A DNA stretch of 37,169 nt from Xenorhabdus eapokensis (GCF_001908105.1 NZ_MKGQ01000027.1:1-37169), one strand, 5' to 3'; counted from the first letter of the stretch, positions 21,252 through 30,055 are shown. The notes: generated by a model from the letters alone, not told the origin. Program-made: numbers and translations.

Positions 21252-22217
21252 ATGAATGCATCGCACCACCAACCCGATAGAACAGAAATTAAAATCCAGC
21301 GACAGCGATTGGCTAACAAAGTGGCCAAATTAACGCGCCCCAATACACACGACGTAAAAACAGCGATCCCTCAACTGACCCTCTGTCATTTGGAACAACC
21401 AACCGCTCCCGTTGGTTGGCTATATGATCCCAGTATTATGGTTATTGCCCAGGGGACAAAACGGGTGACGATTGGTGATCGTTCTTATTGTTGCGATCCC
21501 CAACAACTCTTAGTGACTTCGACAAATATTCCCACCATTACCCAGATTTGCACCGCATCTAAGGAAAAACCCTTTTTTGCCTTAATGTTAAAACTTGATC
21601 TTCAGGAAGCATCAAAGTTAATGGTTGAAAATAAGGTCACGATAAAGCATCAAACTCAGGATACATGTGGATTAGCCGTGACTTCTGCTACAACAGATCT
21701 GCTAGACTGTTTTAATCGTCTATTAGATATATTAAACACACCGGAAGATATTCCCGTCCTCTTTCCCCTGATACATAAAGAAATTATCTATCGGCTACTG
21801 AAAAGTGAATTGGGAAGATATTTACAACAAATGGCGAGCCAGGAGAGTCCAAGCCACCAAATCAGCCATGCGATTCAATGGCTAAAAGAACACTTTGCTG
21901 ATCCGGTAAAAGTCGAACAACTTGCCAAAATTGCCAAAATGAGTCTTTCTTCTTTTCATCATCACTTTAAAGCTGTCACTTCTATGAGCCCATTACAATA
22001 CCAAAAATGGCTACGTTTACACGAAGCAAGACGCATATTACTGACTCAACACCAAAATATGACAACCACCGCATTTCAGGTTGGCTATGAGAGCACTTCC
22101 CAATTCAATCGTGAATATAGCCGTCTTTTTGGTGAACCTCCCTGCCGAGATATGAAACAGTTTCGGGTCACTCAGACGAAGAAAATAGGTATCACTAGAG
22201 AATCAGGCAACGATTGA
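21252..22217 (+). CDS. AraC-family transcriptional regulator with AraC_N domain
   Basis: A 321-residue regulator. Residues about 45-195 form the AraC_N (type I) sensor domain: GWLYDPSIMVIAQGTKRVTIG, then LLVTSTNIPTITQI. Residues about 205-305 hold two helix-turn-helix units: WLKEHFADPVKVEQLAKIA with MSLSSFHHHFKAVT, and the second with TTAFQVGYESTSQFNREYSRLFG, the classical AraC signature. The ATG at 21252 has AAAGGAG upstream at 21239-21245. It lies 80 bases before mdaB on the same strand; by analogy with similar pairs it probably controls that gene. Confidence 0.9.
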   Translation: MNASHHQPDRTEIKIQRQRLANKVAKLTRPNTHDVKTAIPQLTLCHLEQPTAPVGWLYDPSIMVIAQGTKRVTIGDRSYCCDPQQLLVTSTNIPTITQICTASKEKPFFALMLKLDLQEASKLMVENKVTIKHQTQDTCGLAVTSATTDLLDCFNRLLDILNTPEDIPVLFPLIHKEIIYRLLKSELGRYLQQMASQESPSHQISHAIQWLKEHFADPVKVEQLAKIAKMSLSSFHHHFKAVTSMSPLQYQKWLRLHEARRILLTQHQNMTTTAFQVGYESTSQFNREYSRLFGEPPCRDMKQFRVTQTKKIGITRESGND

Positions 22218-22297
22218 CAATAAATAGGCATGTATCCAACCCCAATCAGTCCTAAGATAATCCTCAGTTTATCAATGGAATAAAACAGAGGATTATT

Positions 22298-22876
22298 ATG
22301 GGGCATATTTTAGTTATCAACTCAGCCAAAAATTTTGAGGAATCGAAAGGAGGATTAAATAACACCTTAACCGAAGTTGTCAAAGATCACTTGACAGGAA
22401 TAGGCCATGAAGTTCAGGTAACACATGTAGATAAAGGTTATGACATGGCCGCAGAGGTTAATAAATATCTTTGGGCAGATCGTGTTATTTACCAAATGCC
22501 GGGTTGGTGGATGGGAGCACCGTGGATTTTAAAGAAATATGTCGATGAGGTTTTCCAGACTGGCCGCGGTGCCTTATTTAAGAATGACGGGCGAACCCGT
22601 CATGACCCTGCCAAAAAATATGGTTCAGGCGGCCTGATACAAGGCAAGGCTTATATGTTTTCGGTAACCTGGAATGCACCGCTGGAATCATTTGAAGATC
22701 CCAATCAATTTTTTGAAGGAAAAGGCATTGACAGTGTTTACTACCCTTTTCACAAGGCAAACCAGTTTTTAGGGATGTCTCCAATACCAACATTTGCTTG
22801 TTATGATGTGATAAAAAATCCACAGATTTCTCAGGATATTCAACGAATAAAAAAACATTTATCAGCATTTTTCTAA
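22298..22876 (+). CDS. mdaB: NAD(P)H-dependent quinone reductase, MdaB family
   Basis: A 192-residue flavoprotein of the flavodoxin_2 fold, close to E. coli MdaB (modulator of drug activity B), which reduces quinones by two electrons and protects against oxidative and electrophile stress. Matching stretches are LWADRVIYQMPGWWMGAPW, the YGSGGLIQGKAYM block, TWNAPLESF and YPFHKANQFLGM. Cytoplasmic, no signal peptide. Start ATG 22298 with AGAGGA upstream. It is probably under the adjacent AraC-type regulator. Confidence 0.93.
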   Translation: MGHILVINSAKNFEESKGGLNNTLTEVVKDHLTGIGHEVQVTHVDKGYDMAAEVNKYLWADRVIYQMPGWWMGAPWILKKYVDEVFQTGRGALFKNDGRTRHDPAKKYGSGGLIQGKAYMFSVTWNAPLESFEDPNQFFEGKGIDSVYYPFHKANQFLGMSPIPTFACYDVIKNPQISQDIQRIKKHLSAFF

Positions 22877-22897
22877 GAAAGAATAAAGATCGTATAT

Positions 22898-22929
22898 ATC
22901 CACTTGTATATCAGGTGGATTTTTATTTT
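22898..22929 (+). terminator. mdaB terminator
   Basis: ATCCACTTG at 22898-22906 pairs with CAGGTGGAT at 22912-22920 (one wobble, 5-base loop) and is followed by TTTTATTTT. Intrinsic terminator 21 bases after mdaB. Confidence 0.82.
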
Positions 22930-23279
22930 CTCTAAAATCGATCAAATATAAAACCATTCAACAAAAATATAAAAAATAACACTATTAATTATCACATAAG
23001 AAATTAAATACTTTATTAACACTAACTGAAAAATTGAACTCATCAAAAATATATTTTGCTTGTCTTTTATCATTATTTTTCTATAACACGATGAAAAATA
23101 TAAGTTATAATTTTGCAAACAATATGTCAATGAAATAAAAAAAACAATAGCCAAATACACAGAATACTTGTAAAAATGTGCATGTTGATGTTAACACTCG
23201 TTCTAACGTTAGCACTCATCACATAATGAATCTTTATACTTTTATTCATGTTAATCTCTAACTCTATGAGGTACAAATC
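22930..23279. other. AT-rich leader region of the cysteine peptide
   Basis: No convincing gene. The open frame on the minus strand here is low-complexity and lacks support. At 23190-23199 and 23208-23217 lies a direct repeat GTTARCACTC with an 18-base period (about one and three quarter helical turns), 63 bases before the next start codon. TATACT at 23235-23240 is a plausible -10 element downstream of it. AT content is very high in 22930-23160. Confidence 0.5.
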
Positions 23280-23447
23280 ATGAAAAGAAAATTAGCGGCG
23301 TGTATACTGTCATTACTTATAGGAACAGTCGTCACAGCTAACGCAAATGCATTAGCTTGTTCGGCATTTAATCCAACTATAAAGGCAGCATGCGAAAATC
23401 TATGTAATCTAATATCAAGTAAAATTGGTTTACAAATTTGCTTGTAA
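23280..23447 (+). CDS. Small exported cysteine-containing peptide, 55 residues
   Basis: A short gene with a clear GAGG ribosome site at 23268-23271, 8 bases before ATG. Residues 1-24 form a typical signal peptide: MKRK, a hydrophobic core (LAACILSLLIGTVVTA), and cleavage site ANA. The mature part would be about 31 residues, with four cysteines at 27, 38, 42 and 54 (pattern C-x10-C-x3-C-x11-C), which suits two disulfide bonds; a helix KAACENLCNLI carries the CxxxC pair. I do not recognise the family. Secreted toxin, bacteriocin or signalling peptide are possibilities. A weak lipobox-like NALAC is present but atypical at -3. No partner gene (immunity or transport) lies next to it. Confidence 0.65.
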   Translation: MKRKLAACILSLLIGTVVTANANALACSAFNPTIKAACENLCNLISSKIGLQICL

Positions 23448-23590
23448 CTTAATTACAATATTGCACGAATAAAAAGCCATGATATTCTTACCATTATTTA
23501 ATCCGATTCTAGCCAAAATTCTATTTCTACGTTAGAAAATTGAAATCAGAATCTATAAAAGTAATGACGGAATGGATTGTTGAAATATAA

Positions 23591-23650
23591 TGGCGGGAGC
23601 TCTTTGAAGTGATTTATTAAACCAGTATGCACTCAAAGCCTCCCGCTATT
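23591..23650 (-). terminator. Imperfect inverted repeat after the alpha/beta hydrolase
   Basis: TGGCGGGAGCTCTTTGAAGTG (23591-23611, minus a few gaps) pairs with 23629-23650, sharing the core GCGGGAG...TTTGA/TCAAA...CTCCCGC. It lies between the cysteine peptide and the hydrolase, both ending toward it, and could terminate either. No strong T-run. Confidence 0.5.
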
Positions 23651-23684
23651 ATTTATTATAATCAAATAGTTATTATACCTAATT

Positions 23685-24515
23685 TTATTGAAAGTCCTTA
23701 AGAAACTTGACCAAGATTGGATTAAATAATTCCGGTGCCTCCCAGAATGGTGCATGACCAAGACCAGCTAAATTAAATACCTTCCTTTTCCAAAGATTTC
23801 GGTAATTGAGGCCATCAATATAATCAAAATTAATATATGGGTCATCTGCACCATTAACAATCGCTAACGGTGTTTCGCTGGTTTCGACCAATAATTTTTG
23901 ATTTGTTGCTTGAGGAGAAAGAAAATCCTCAAACATATACTGCCGTGCCAATCCATCTGTTCTTATCACTGCTTCAATCATAAAAGACTCATGAGATGCA
24001 TTAACACCATAGGTATCAGATACAAAAACTTTGATATCTTCCTGAGTAAATTCCGCCTTGCCGGCAAGCCCTAGACCAGGACGAAAACCAAGAGCCACAT
24101 TATCTGTACCGGCTGATACCGGCGGAGTACCGCAAATCATTAAGCCAATCATCTTAGGAAACAACGCCAACATTTCCAAACCAATATGACCACCTAATGA
24201 CCAACCAAATACGACTACTCGGTTAATGCCTATTTTTTCCAGTACTTCAATGACCATACGCGCATAACTGGGCATTGAATATACCTGACGTGGTTCACTG
24301 GCATTTAATGACGAACCATGCCCAGGCAAATCTAACGCCAAAACCCGATATTTTCCTTTTAATAGGTTAACTTGATGACGAAATACTTCTCTACAACTCG
24401 AATTGCCATGGATGAAAAGAACAGGTAACCCACCCCCGCCAGTATCTGTTACTGCAATACCTGCATAACGGGTCTGAATATTATAGTAATTAATGCCATT
24501 CTGTGTAGTAGTCAT
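23685..24515 (-). CDS. Alpha/beta hydrolase
   Basis: A 276-residue alpha/beta-hydrolase-fold enzyme, cytoplasmic. The oxyanion motif is FIHGNSS (34-40), then LALDLPGHGSS; the nucleophile is S106 in GWSLGGH; the acid is probably D224 or D225 in NGADDPY; the histidine is H254 in GLGHAPFWE. All parts of a catalytic triad are present. The cap region is about 140-200. Substrate unknown; the family includes esterases, haloperoxidases and hydrolases of ring-cleavage products. Start ATG 24515 with GGAGAGAG upstream. It stands alone, divergent from the TRAP operon across a 364-base gap. Confidence 0.88.
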   Translation of the reverse strand: MTTTQNGINYYNIQTRYAGIAVTDTGGGGLPVLFIHGNSSCREVFRHQVNLLKGKYRVLALDLPGHGSSLNASEPRQVYSMPSYARMVIEVLEKIGINRVVVFGWSLGGHIGLEMLALFPKMIGLMICGTPPVSAGTDNVALGFRPGLGLAGKAEFTQEDIKVFVSDTYGVNASHESFMIEAVIRTDGLARQYMFEDFLSPQATNQKLLVETSETPLAIVNGADDPYINFDYIDGLNYRNLWKRKVFNLAGLGHAPFWEAPELFNPILVKFLKDFQ

Positions 24516-24879
24516 TATTCTCTCTCCTCAAGTAATAGGGATGAGTTTAAGGAAACAATTGAATTAGCTTTATTACAAATCATCAGTATTGAATCATCAT
24601 AAAACGATAGCGATTTTTACTGAATTAAGCTCTTCTGAAAGCCATTATGAAATTTATTTATAAAACCTGATTTTTTTATCCTCTGCAAGATTATGCAATG
24701 CGCTTCCCCACTTAAAACTTATCAGTAACTTCATATTTTTCGTCCATTTTTTAATGGTACACAAAACATCCATCACAAATTTTCAACATAAAACTCCGAA
24801 CCAGACAGGTAATGTTGTATACAGATAAGCACAAAAGCTTAACATTAGGCACACAATATCATCACCAGGTAATCACATT
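24516..24879. other. Divergent intergenic region, hydrolase/TRAP operon
   Basis: A 364-base AT-rich gap that must hold the promoters of two divergent units. No clear operator, repeat or RNA gene was seen. Confidence 0.4.
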
Positions 24880-25926
24880 ATGACAATAAAGAATAGGGCT
24901 TCCACAAAAGTAAAACTCCTATTGACGGCTCTTGTGGCCATTGCTCTGGTTATCATGGCCATTACAGGAAAAATAGAAAATGCTCATAAACGTTTTCTCT
25001 CCGTTGCTACGGCTTCCACAGGTGGAACTTATTATCCTATGGGAGTGGGATTAGCCAATGTCTGGAGTAACCATTTAAAACAGGAACATATTCAAGTTAC
25101 GGGACAATCTTCAGCCGGTTCGATTGAAAATATTGATCTGCTCCAAAAAAATGAAGCCCAACTGGCTATTTTGCAGAGTTTGCTCGCCGTCGAAGCCTAT
25201 CAAGGTGTCCGAAATTTCAAAAACCATCCTTATCAGGATCTACGCTCTATCTCCGTTCTTTGGCCAAACGTCGAACACTTTGTTTTATTAGACGATAAAG
25301 TCAAGGATGGCACACTAAACGATATTGCCGGAACACGTTTTTCTGTTGGACCGCAAGCCAGCGGTACTGAACAATCTACTGTGATCATTTTGCAAGGTGT
25401 CAATCTCAGCAAGCAAGATATTCATCCCGAATATCTTGGTTATGGCGATACAGTTTCAGCTATGCGGGACGGCCGTCTTGATGGCGGCGCCTTACCTGCG
25501 GGTATACCCGCTTCAGCAGTCACAGATATGTATGCCAGTGGTGTTCCTGCACGTATTCTCAATGTGACAGATGAACAACTAAAAAAGATTAACGCTATTG
25601 CCAACTCATGGTTTCGTTTTGTTATTCAACCGGAGACTTATCCACGGCAAAAACAGCCTATCCAAACTATTGCGCAACCCAATATTCTGATGACGACCCG
25701 CAAAATAGATGAAAAAACTATCTATGAATTAACAAAAGTGATGTTTGAAAATCAAAAAGAAGTCCATCAGATCCATAGCTCCGCAAAATACATTCTGCCT
25801 GAAAACGCATTGAAAGGTGTTTCCGTACCATTACATCTTGGTGCATATCGATATTATCGCGAAATTGGCCTGGATATTCCTGACTATCTTGTGCCTCCAG
25901 AACTTAAATCTATAGACAGCCAATAA
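24880..25926 (+). CDS. TAXI-type TRAP transporter substrate-binding protein, probably membrane-anchored
   Basis: A 348-residue solute-binding protein of the TAXI group (TRAP-associated extracytoplasmic immunogenic). The signature STGGTYYPMGVGLANVWS (46-63) follows the N-terminal segment, and DGRLDGGALPAGIP lies in the middle. Residues 11-30 form one hydrophobic helix after a basic N-terminus, but no AxA signal-peptidase site follows it (AITGKIENAHKRFL), so I infer an uncleaved anchor holding the domain at the outer face of the inner membrane. Most TRAP binding proteins are freely periplasmic. The permease gene follows 75 bases downstream. Characterised TAXI proteins I recall bind glutamate or 2-oxoglutarate; the ligand here is not shown. 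Confidence 0.9.
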   Translation: MTIKNRASTKVKLLLTALVAIALVIMAITGKIENAHKRFLSVATASTGGTYYPMGVGLANVWSNHLKQEHIQVTGQSSAGSIENIDLLQKNEAQLAILQSLLAVEAYQGVRNFKNHPYQDLRSISVLWPNVEHFVLLDDKVKDGTLNDIAGTRFSVGPQASGTEQSTVIILQGVNLSKQDIHPEYLGYGDTVSAMRDGRLDGGALPAGIPASAVTDMYASGVPARILNVTDEQLKKINAIANSWFRFVIQPETYPRQKQPIQTIAQPNILMTTRKIDEKTIYELTKVMFENQKEVHQIHSSAKYILPENALKGVSVPLHLGAYRYYREIGLDIPDYLVPPELKSIDSQ

Positions 25927-26001
25927 TGATTTTTGACCTGGAATCATAAAGTTCAACGTAATTCTTCCATCATATTTTGACCATAATATTATGGAGTCAC
26001 C

Positions 26002-27972
26002 ATGAATACTGATAATGTCACACCATCCACGATGGAGCAGGATAAAGAAGCAGGATCAGGCAGCCGCCATTTAATCGGCTTCTATTTGAAGTTCACGACA
26101 ATACTTGCCATCGCTATTTCCCTGTATGCTATCTATTCCAATGCGTTATCCAATACGCAGGAGTTTTATCGCAATGCAACATTTCTCGCTGGCATTCTGG
26201 TGTTAGGCTTTATTCTGTTTCCGATGGCCAAACGTTATTCAACCCCTAAATTTAATTATTGGGATTACCTTTTTATTCTGCTCACATTAGTCAGCTATGG
26301 GTATTTTTATTTTACTTACACTGACTTGCATGTTGTACGCAACAGCATTCCTGATACCACCGATTATGTAATGTCTGTTATCGGTATCGCTGTATTATTT
26401 GAGGCAGCGAGGCGTACAACCGGCTATTTCATACCTGGCCTATCCCTTTTTGCCATCATCTATGCTTTATTTGGCAACTATTTCATGAGTATCTTCGGTC
26501 ATGCCGGATTTTCACTTGAGCGTCTGCTGTTCCGCTTATTTATGACCAGTGAAGGGATTTTCGGTATTACCCTCTCCACGGCATCAACGGCAATTATTGT
26601 TTTCATCCTGTTTGGTGCATTTTTGAGTGTCAGCGGAGCAACGACATTATTCAATGATCTTGCCATGGCAATGGCTGGACGCCGTCGTGGCGGACCTGCC
26701 CAGGTTGCAGTTATTTCCTCTGCTCTGACGGGGTCACTGAGTGGCAGTGCGGTTGCCAACGTCGCCACAACCGGAACCTTCACGATTCCCCTGATGAAAA
26801 ACATCGGCCTGTCTCCCCGTTTTGCCGGTGCAGTCGAAGCAGCGGCATCAACAGGAGGCATGATCATGCCACCGATTATGGGAGCCGCAGCATTTATCAT
26901 GGCCGGTTTTTTGGGCATTTCTTACACTACTATTGTAATTGCAGCTATTATTCCGGCACTGCTCTATTATGCAGCCCTGATTATTGCCATTGATCTGGAA
27001 GCCAAAAAACAAGGATTGAAAGGCGTCAGCAAGGAAAATATTCCCCAAGTTAAAGCCGTGCTCAAATCCCGTGGATTACTATTGTTGCCACTTTTTATCG
27101 TGATTGGAACGTTATTGACCGGAAAAACGCCGATTTATGCCGGTTTCCTCGGTATTATCGCAATTATTATCGCAAGTTGGATCACGCCAGACACTTCTGT
27201 ACGTATGACTCCCAGGAAAATCGCTACTGCCCTGAATGAAGCTGCCCGTGGGGCTATTCAGGTCACTGTCGCCTGTGCGGCCATTGGCGTGATTATTTGT
27301 GTTGTCACCATGACAGGCATTGGATCAACTCTCGCTTTCAATATCGTATCCCTGACCAACAATACCCTGTGGATGATCCTGCTGGTTGTTATGATAGTTT
27401 GCATCGTCCTCAGTATGGGATTGCCTTCGACTGCCTTGTATATTGTTGTCGCAGTGACAGTGTCACCGATATTAATTAAAGCTGGTGTTTTACCACTAGC
27501 CGCCCACTTCTTTGTTTTTTGGTTTGGCGCCCTTTCCAATATTACCCCACCTGTTGCACTCGCCAGTTACACGGCGGCCAGCATTGCCCGCGCGGATCCA
27601 ATACAGACTTCATGGAATGCCGTCCATCTGGCACTACCCGGTTTTATCATTCCCTTTATTCTGGTGTACAACCCAGCATTATTGATGCAGGGTGATGACT
27701 TAAACGTCCTGTCTATTGGTTATATGATCCTGACCGCCCTGATTGGCATCTATTCACTTTCCGTTGCCAGCGCTAATTTCTGGATGTACAAAACTCATTG
27801 GTTAGAAAGAATTCTTTTCGCTATTGCCGCGATCTTGCTAATCAAACCGGGCATATTCACAGATTTGGCCGGAATAGTATTGATTATCGGGGCAGGAACC
27901 ATGCATTTCTTACGCAATAAACCGGAACATGTAAAAAATAAAAATAATGAGGAACATTCTAAAAATGTATGA
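26002..27972 (+). CDS. TRAP transporter permease, fused small and large subunits (TAXI type)
   Basis: A 656-residue inner-membrane permease in which the DctQ-like 4-helix and DctM-like 12-helix subunits are one chain, typical of TAXI systems. Residues 30-180 carry the small-subunit helices. The large subunit shows GSLSGSAVANVATTGTFTIP, AAASTGGMIMPPIMGAAAF and, in the second repeat, MGLPSTALYIVVAVTV with the GALSNITPPVALASY stretch, the conserved ion- and substrate-site regions. Secondary transport driven by an ion gradient is the family rule. Start ATG 26002 follows ATGGAG. Its stop overlaps the lhgO start by 8 bases. Confidence 0.93.
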   Translation: MNTDNVTPSTMEQDKEAGSGSRHLIGFYLKFTTILAIAISLYAIYSNALSNTQEFYRNATFLAGILVLGFILFPMAKRYSTPKFNYWDYLFILLTLVSYGYFYFTYTDLHVVRNSIPDTTDYVMSVIGIAVLFEAARRTTGYFIPGLSLFAIIYALFGNYFMSIFGHAGFSLERLLFRLFMTSEGIFGITLSTASTAIIVFILFGAFLSVSGATTLFNDLAMAMAGRRRGGPAQVAVISSALTGSLSGSAVANVATTGTFTIPLMKNIGLSPRFAGAVEAAASTGGMIMPPIMGAAAFIMAGFLGISYTTIVIAAIIPALLYYAALIIAIDLEAKKQGLKGVSKENIPQVKAVLKSRGLLLLPLFIVIGTLLTGKTPIYAGFLGIIAIIIASWITPDTSVRMTPRKIATALNEAARGAIQVTVACAAIGVIICVVTMTGIGSTLAFNIVSLTNNTLWMILLVVMIVCIVLSMGLPSTALYIVVAVTVSPILIKAGVLPLAAHFFVFWFGALSNITPPVALASYTAASIARADPIQTSWNAVHLALPGFIIPFILVYNPALLMQGDDLNVLSIGYMILTALIGIYSLSVASANFWMYKTHWLERILFAIAAILLIKPGIFTDLAGIVLIIGAGTMHFLRNKPEHVKNKNNEEHSKNV

Positions 27973-29155
27973 CGTGATTGTTATTGGTGCAGGATTGGTC
28001 GGGCTTGGCACCGCTAATGCCTTACAAGAACAGCATCCGCACTTGCGCTTGCTGATATTAGAAAAAGAAAATAGTGTGGCTGTACACCAAAGCGGCCACA
28101 ATAGTAACGTTGTGCACTCCGGCATTTATTACACTCCCGGAAGTTTAAAAGCACAACTGGCGAAACAAGGCAACCATACGATATATGAATTTTGTCAGCA
28201 ACATGGATTATATTACGACCGTTGCGGTAAGGTAATTGTCGCCACACAACTCAAGGAGCTTCCCTTGTTGGAAAATATCTATCAGCGAGGATTGAAAAAT
28301 GGCCTTGAAGTAAGCCATCTTTCACAAGCTCAATTGAAAGAGCGCGAACCTTATGTCAACGGCCTTGAAGCAATATTAGTACCGGATGCGGGGATCGTAA
28401 ACTACCCAGAAATTGCAGCAAAATTGGCTGAAATAATTCAAAACCAGGGTGGAGATATTCATTATCAGCAGCAAGTTGAAGGTATTCACGAACATCGTGA
28501 TTATGTTGAAGTTCAAACTCAGCAAACCCGTTATCAGGCAAAATGGCTGGTGAATTGTGCCGGATTGCACAGTGACAGAATTGCCAAGCTGGCAGGTTAT
28601 GAGACAGGGATGAAAATCGTTCCCTTCCGTGGTGAATATTATGTTCTGGATAGCAACAAAAACTATCTGGTTAACCATCTGATTTATCCTGTACCTAACC
28701 CTGATTTTCCTTTCCTCGGCGTTCATTTTACGCGAATGCACAATGGCAAACGCGATGTTGGCCCAAATGCTGTATTGGCATTTAAGCGCGAGGGATATCA
28801 CAAAACAGATTTTAACCTACGGGATTTAGCAGAAGTATTGGCTTACAAAGGATTTTGGAAAATCGCCACACGTTATTTTTGTGAAGGTATGGCTGAAATG
28901 CGACGTTCCTTTTCTCGCCAGCTTTTTACCGAAAATGCCCGCCAACTTATTCCTGATTTGCAGCCAGAAGATATCACCCCAGGGCCAGCCGGCGTACGCG
29001 CTCAAGCCCTGACCATTGATGGCAAATTAGTGGATGATTTTCACTTTGTGAAAGGCCTTCGTTCACTGCATGTTTGTAATGCACCTTCACCAGCAGCCAC
29101 GGCTTCAATGGAGATTGGCAGGGAAATTGTGAGGCGATATTTTACTGAACTGTGA
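27965..29155 (+). CDS. lhgO: L-2-hydroxyglutarate dehydrogenase (LhgO)
   Basis: A 396-residue FAD-dependent oxidoreductase of the DAO family close to E. coli LhgO, which oxidises L-2-hydroxyglutarate to 2-oxoglutarate and passes electrons to membrane quinone. The FAD dinucleotide motif is VIGAGLVGLGTANAL at the N-terminus. Other matches are HQSGHNSNVVHSGIYYTPGS, FRGEYYVLD, GPNAVLAFKREGY and CNAPSPAATASMEIG near the end. I take ATG 27965 (MYDVIV, as in E. coli); GAGGA lies at 27949-27953. The start overlaps the TRAP permease stop, so uptake and oxidation are co-expressed, which hints at a C5-dicarboxylate substrate for the transporter. Confidence 0.93.
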   Translation: MYDVIVIGAGLVGLGTANALQEQHPHLRLLILEKENSVAVHQSGHNSNVVHSGIYYTPGSLKAQLAKQGNHTIYEFCQQHGLYYDRCGKVIVATQLKELPLLENIYQRGLKNGLEVSHLSQAQLKEREPYVNGLEAILVPDAGIVNYPEIAAKLAEIIQNQGGDIHYQQQVEGIHEHRDYVEVQTQQTRYQAKWLVNCAGLHSDRIAKLAGYETGMKIVPFRGEYYVLDSNKNYLVNHLIYPVPNPDFPFLGVHFTRMHNGKRDVGPNAVLAFKREGYHKTDFNLRDLAEVLAYKGFWKIATRYFCEGMAEMRRSFSRQLFTENARQLIPDLQPEDITPGPAGVRAQALTIDGKLVDDFHFVKGLRSLHVCNAPSPAATASMEIGREIVRRYFTEL

Positions 29156-29172
29156 GGATTGGCGCGGCTTAA

Positions 29173-29212
29173 ACTGACAGATACCGAAAACGAAAAAGCG
29201 GTAGCTGTCAGT
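29173..29212. terminator. Hairpin between lhgO and omptin
   Basis: ACTGACAG (29173-29180) with CTGTCAGT (29205-29212), extended inward by TACCG/CGGTA, gives a stem of 14 positions with one mismatch. It lies between convergent genes. T-runs are weak, so termination is probable but not certain. Confidence 0.6.
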
Positions 29213-29230
29213 AATACGATGATAAGAAAA

Positions 29231-30055
29231 TTAAAAATGGTACTGTAATCCAAGATCGAGACTGTAGTTTCGGTTTTCAATCCCGATAGAATCATCACCT
29301 AAATCTTTAGTGTAGTCAGCATCATAATAGATGAACCTCGTTTGGCCTTTACCTTCGCGATATTTATTCCAGATAAATGCTGTATACACCTTCGTATTTT
29401 GCGTTAAATAATAACCAGCATCTATACTGGCACCGAAGTAATGCACATTATCAGATCGCTGAGGAAGGGTTAAGCGACGCATATAGTGCTCGTCGTTACC
29501 CCAGGCTTTTACCCACGGGCTATATTTTAGTAAAAGATTAAATTCAAAATCCTGATAACGATATTGTCCAGATAATCCAATATAGGGCACGCTATATTTT
29601 TGTTTATAGCCAACACCGGCCATCCCTGTAGGAAACTCTCCGATATTAGCATCATTATCATAGATATAATGACCACCATAAGCCGTCCAACTGAAACGTG
29701 TTTCCTGATAACCTAATACCGCCCCTAATTTATAATTCGATTGTTTAATTAACCAACCTGCGGCATTTAAATCAAACTCATTAGCATCATTTATGTCAGT
29801 ATCACTGGATGACCAATGAGTCCAATGACTCTGGTTTACATCCAGCCCGTCGTAATCAACCATTTTGCTATCACGTGACGATAATCTGACCCAACCTCCC
29901 GCATTCATGGTTAGCCTATCAAGAGGGTTCCAGGATACTTTATCTCTGGCAATCAGTGCATCGCCAATTTTCCAGTTCAATTGTGATAAAGCAGGTTCTG
30001 CCATGATCCCAAAAGAAAAAGTCAACAATGGAGTCGCTATTAAGATTTTTTTCAT
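29231..30055 (-). CDS. Omptin-family outer-membrane protease lacking the first beta strand
   Basis: A 274-residue omptin (relatives OmpT and Yersinia Pla), a surface protease that cuts between basic residues. Signal peptide 1-19 ends MA. All four catalytic residues are visible: D67 and D69 in MVDYDGLD, and D188 and H190 in NDEHY. The barrel body is close to Pla (NEFDLNAAGWL, GYQETRFSWTAYGG, VPYIGLSGQYRYQDFEF) and ends YHF. However, the sequence goes from the signal peptide straight to LSQLNWKI, which corresponds to SQLDWK about 36 residues later in Pla. The strand and loop between are missing, so the usual ten-stranded barrel cannot form in the standard way. Family length is about 310. Convergent with lhgO. 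Confidence 0.88.
   Translation of the reverse strand: MKKILIATPLLTFSFGIMAEPALSQLNWKIGDALIARDKVSWNPLDRLTMNAGGWVRLSSRDSKMVDYDGLDVNQSHWTHWSSSDTDINDANEFDLNAAGWLIKQSNYKLGAVLGYQETRFSWTAYGGHYIYDNDANIGEFPTGMAGVGYKQKYSVPYIGLSGQYRYQDFEFNLLLKYSPWVKAWGNDEHYMRRLTLPQRSDNVHYFGASIDAGYYLTQNTKVYTAFIWNKYREGKGQTRFIYYDADYTKDLGDDSIGIENRNYSLDLGLQYHF

Noticed and set aside
22942..23160. 72-codon open frame on the minus strand
   Set aside because: Low-complexity, AT-driven composition (runs of I, Y, F), no ribosome site of note and no family resemblance.
23190..23217. CIRCE heat-shock operator
   Set aside because: The half-site TTAGCACTC is present twice, but in direct orientation; CIRCE needs an inverted GAGTGCTAA partner.
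23280..23447. Cysteine peptide as a lipoprotein (LAAC at residues 5-8)
   Set aside because: The LAAC is too close to the N-terminus to be a lipobox; the hydrophobic core follows it and a type I signal site fits better.
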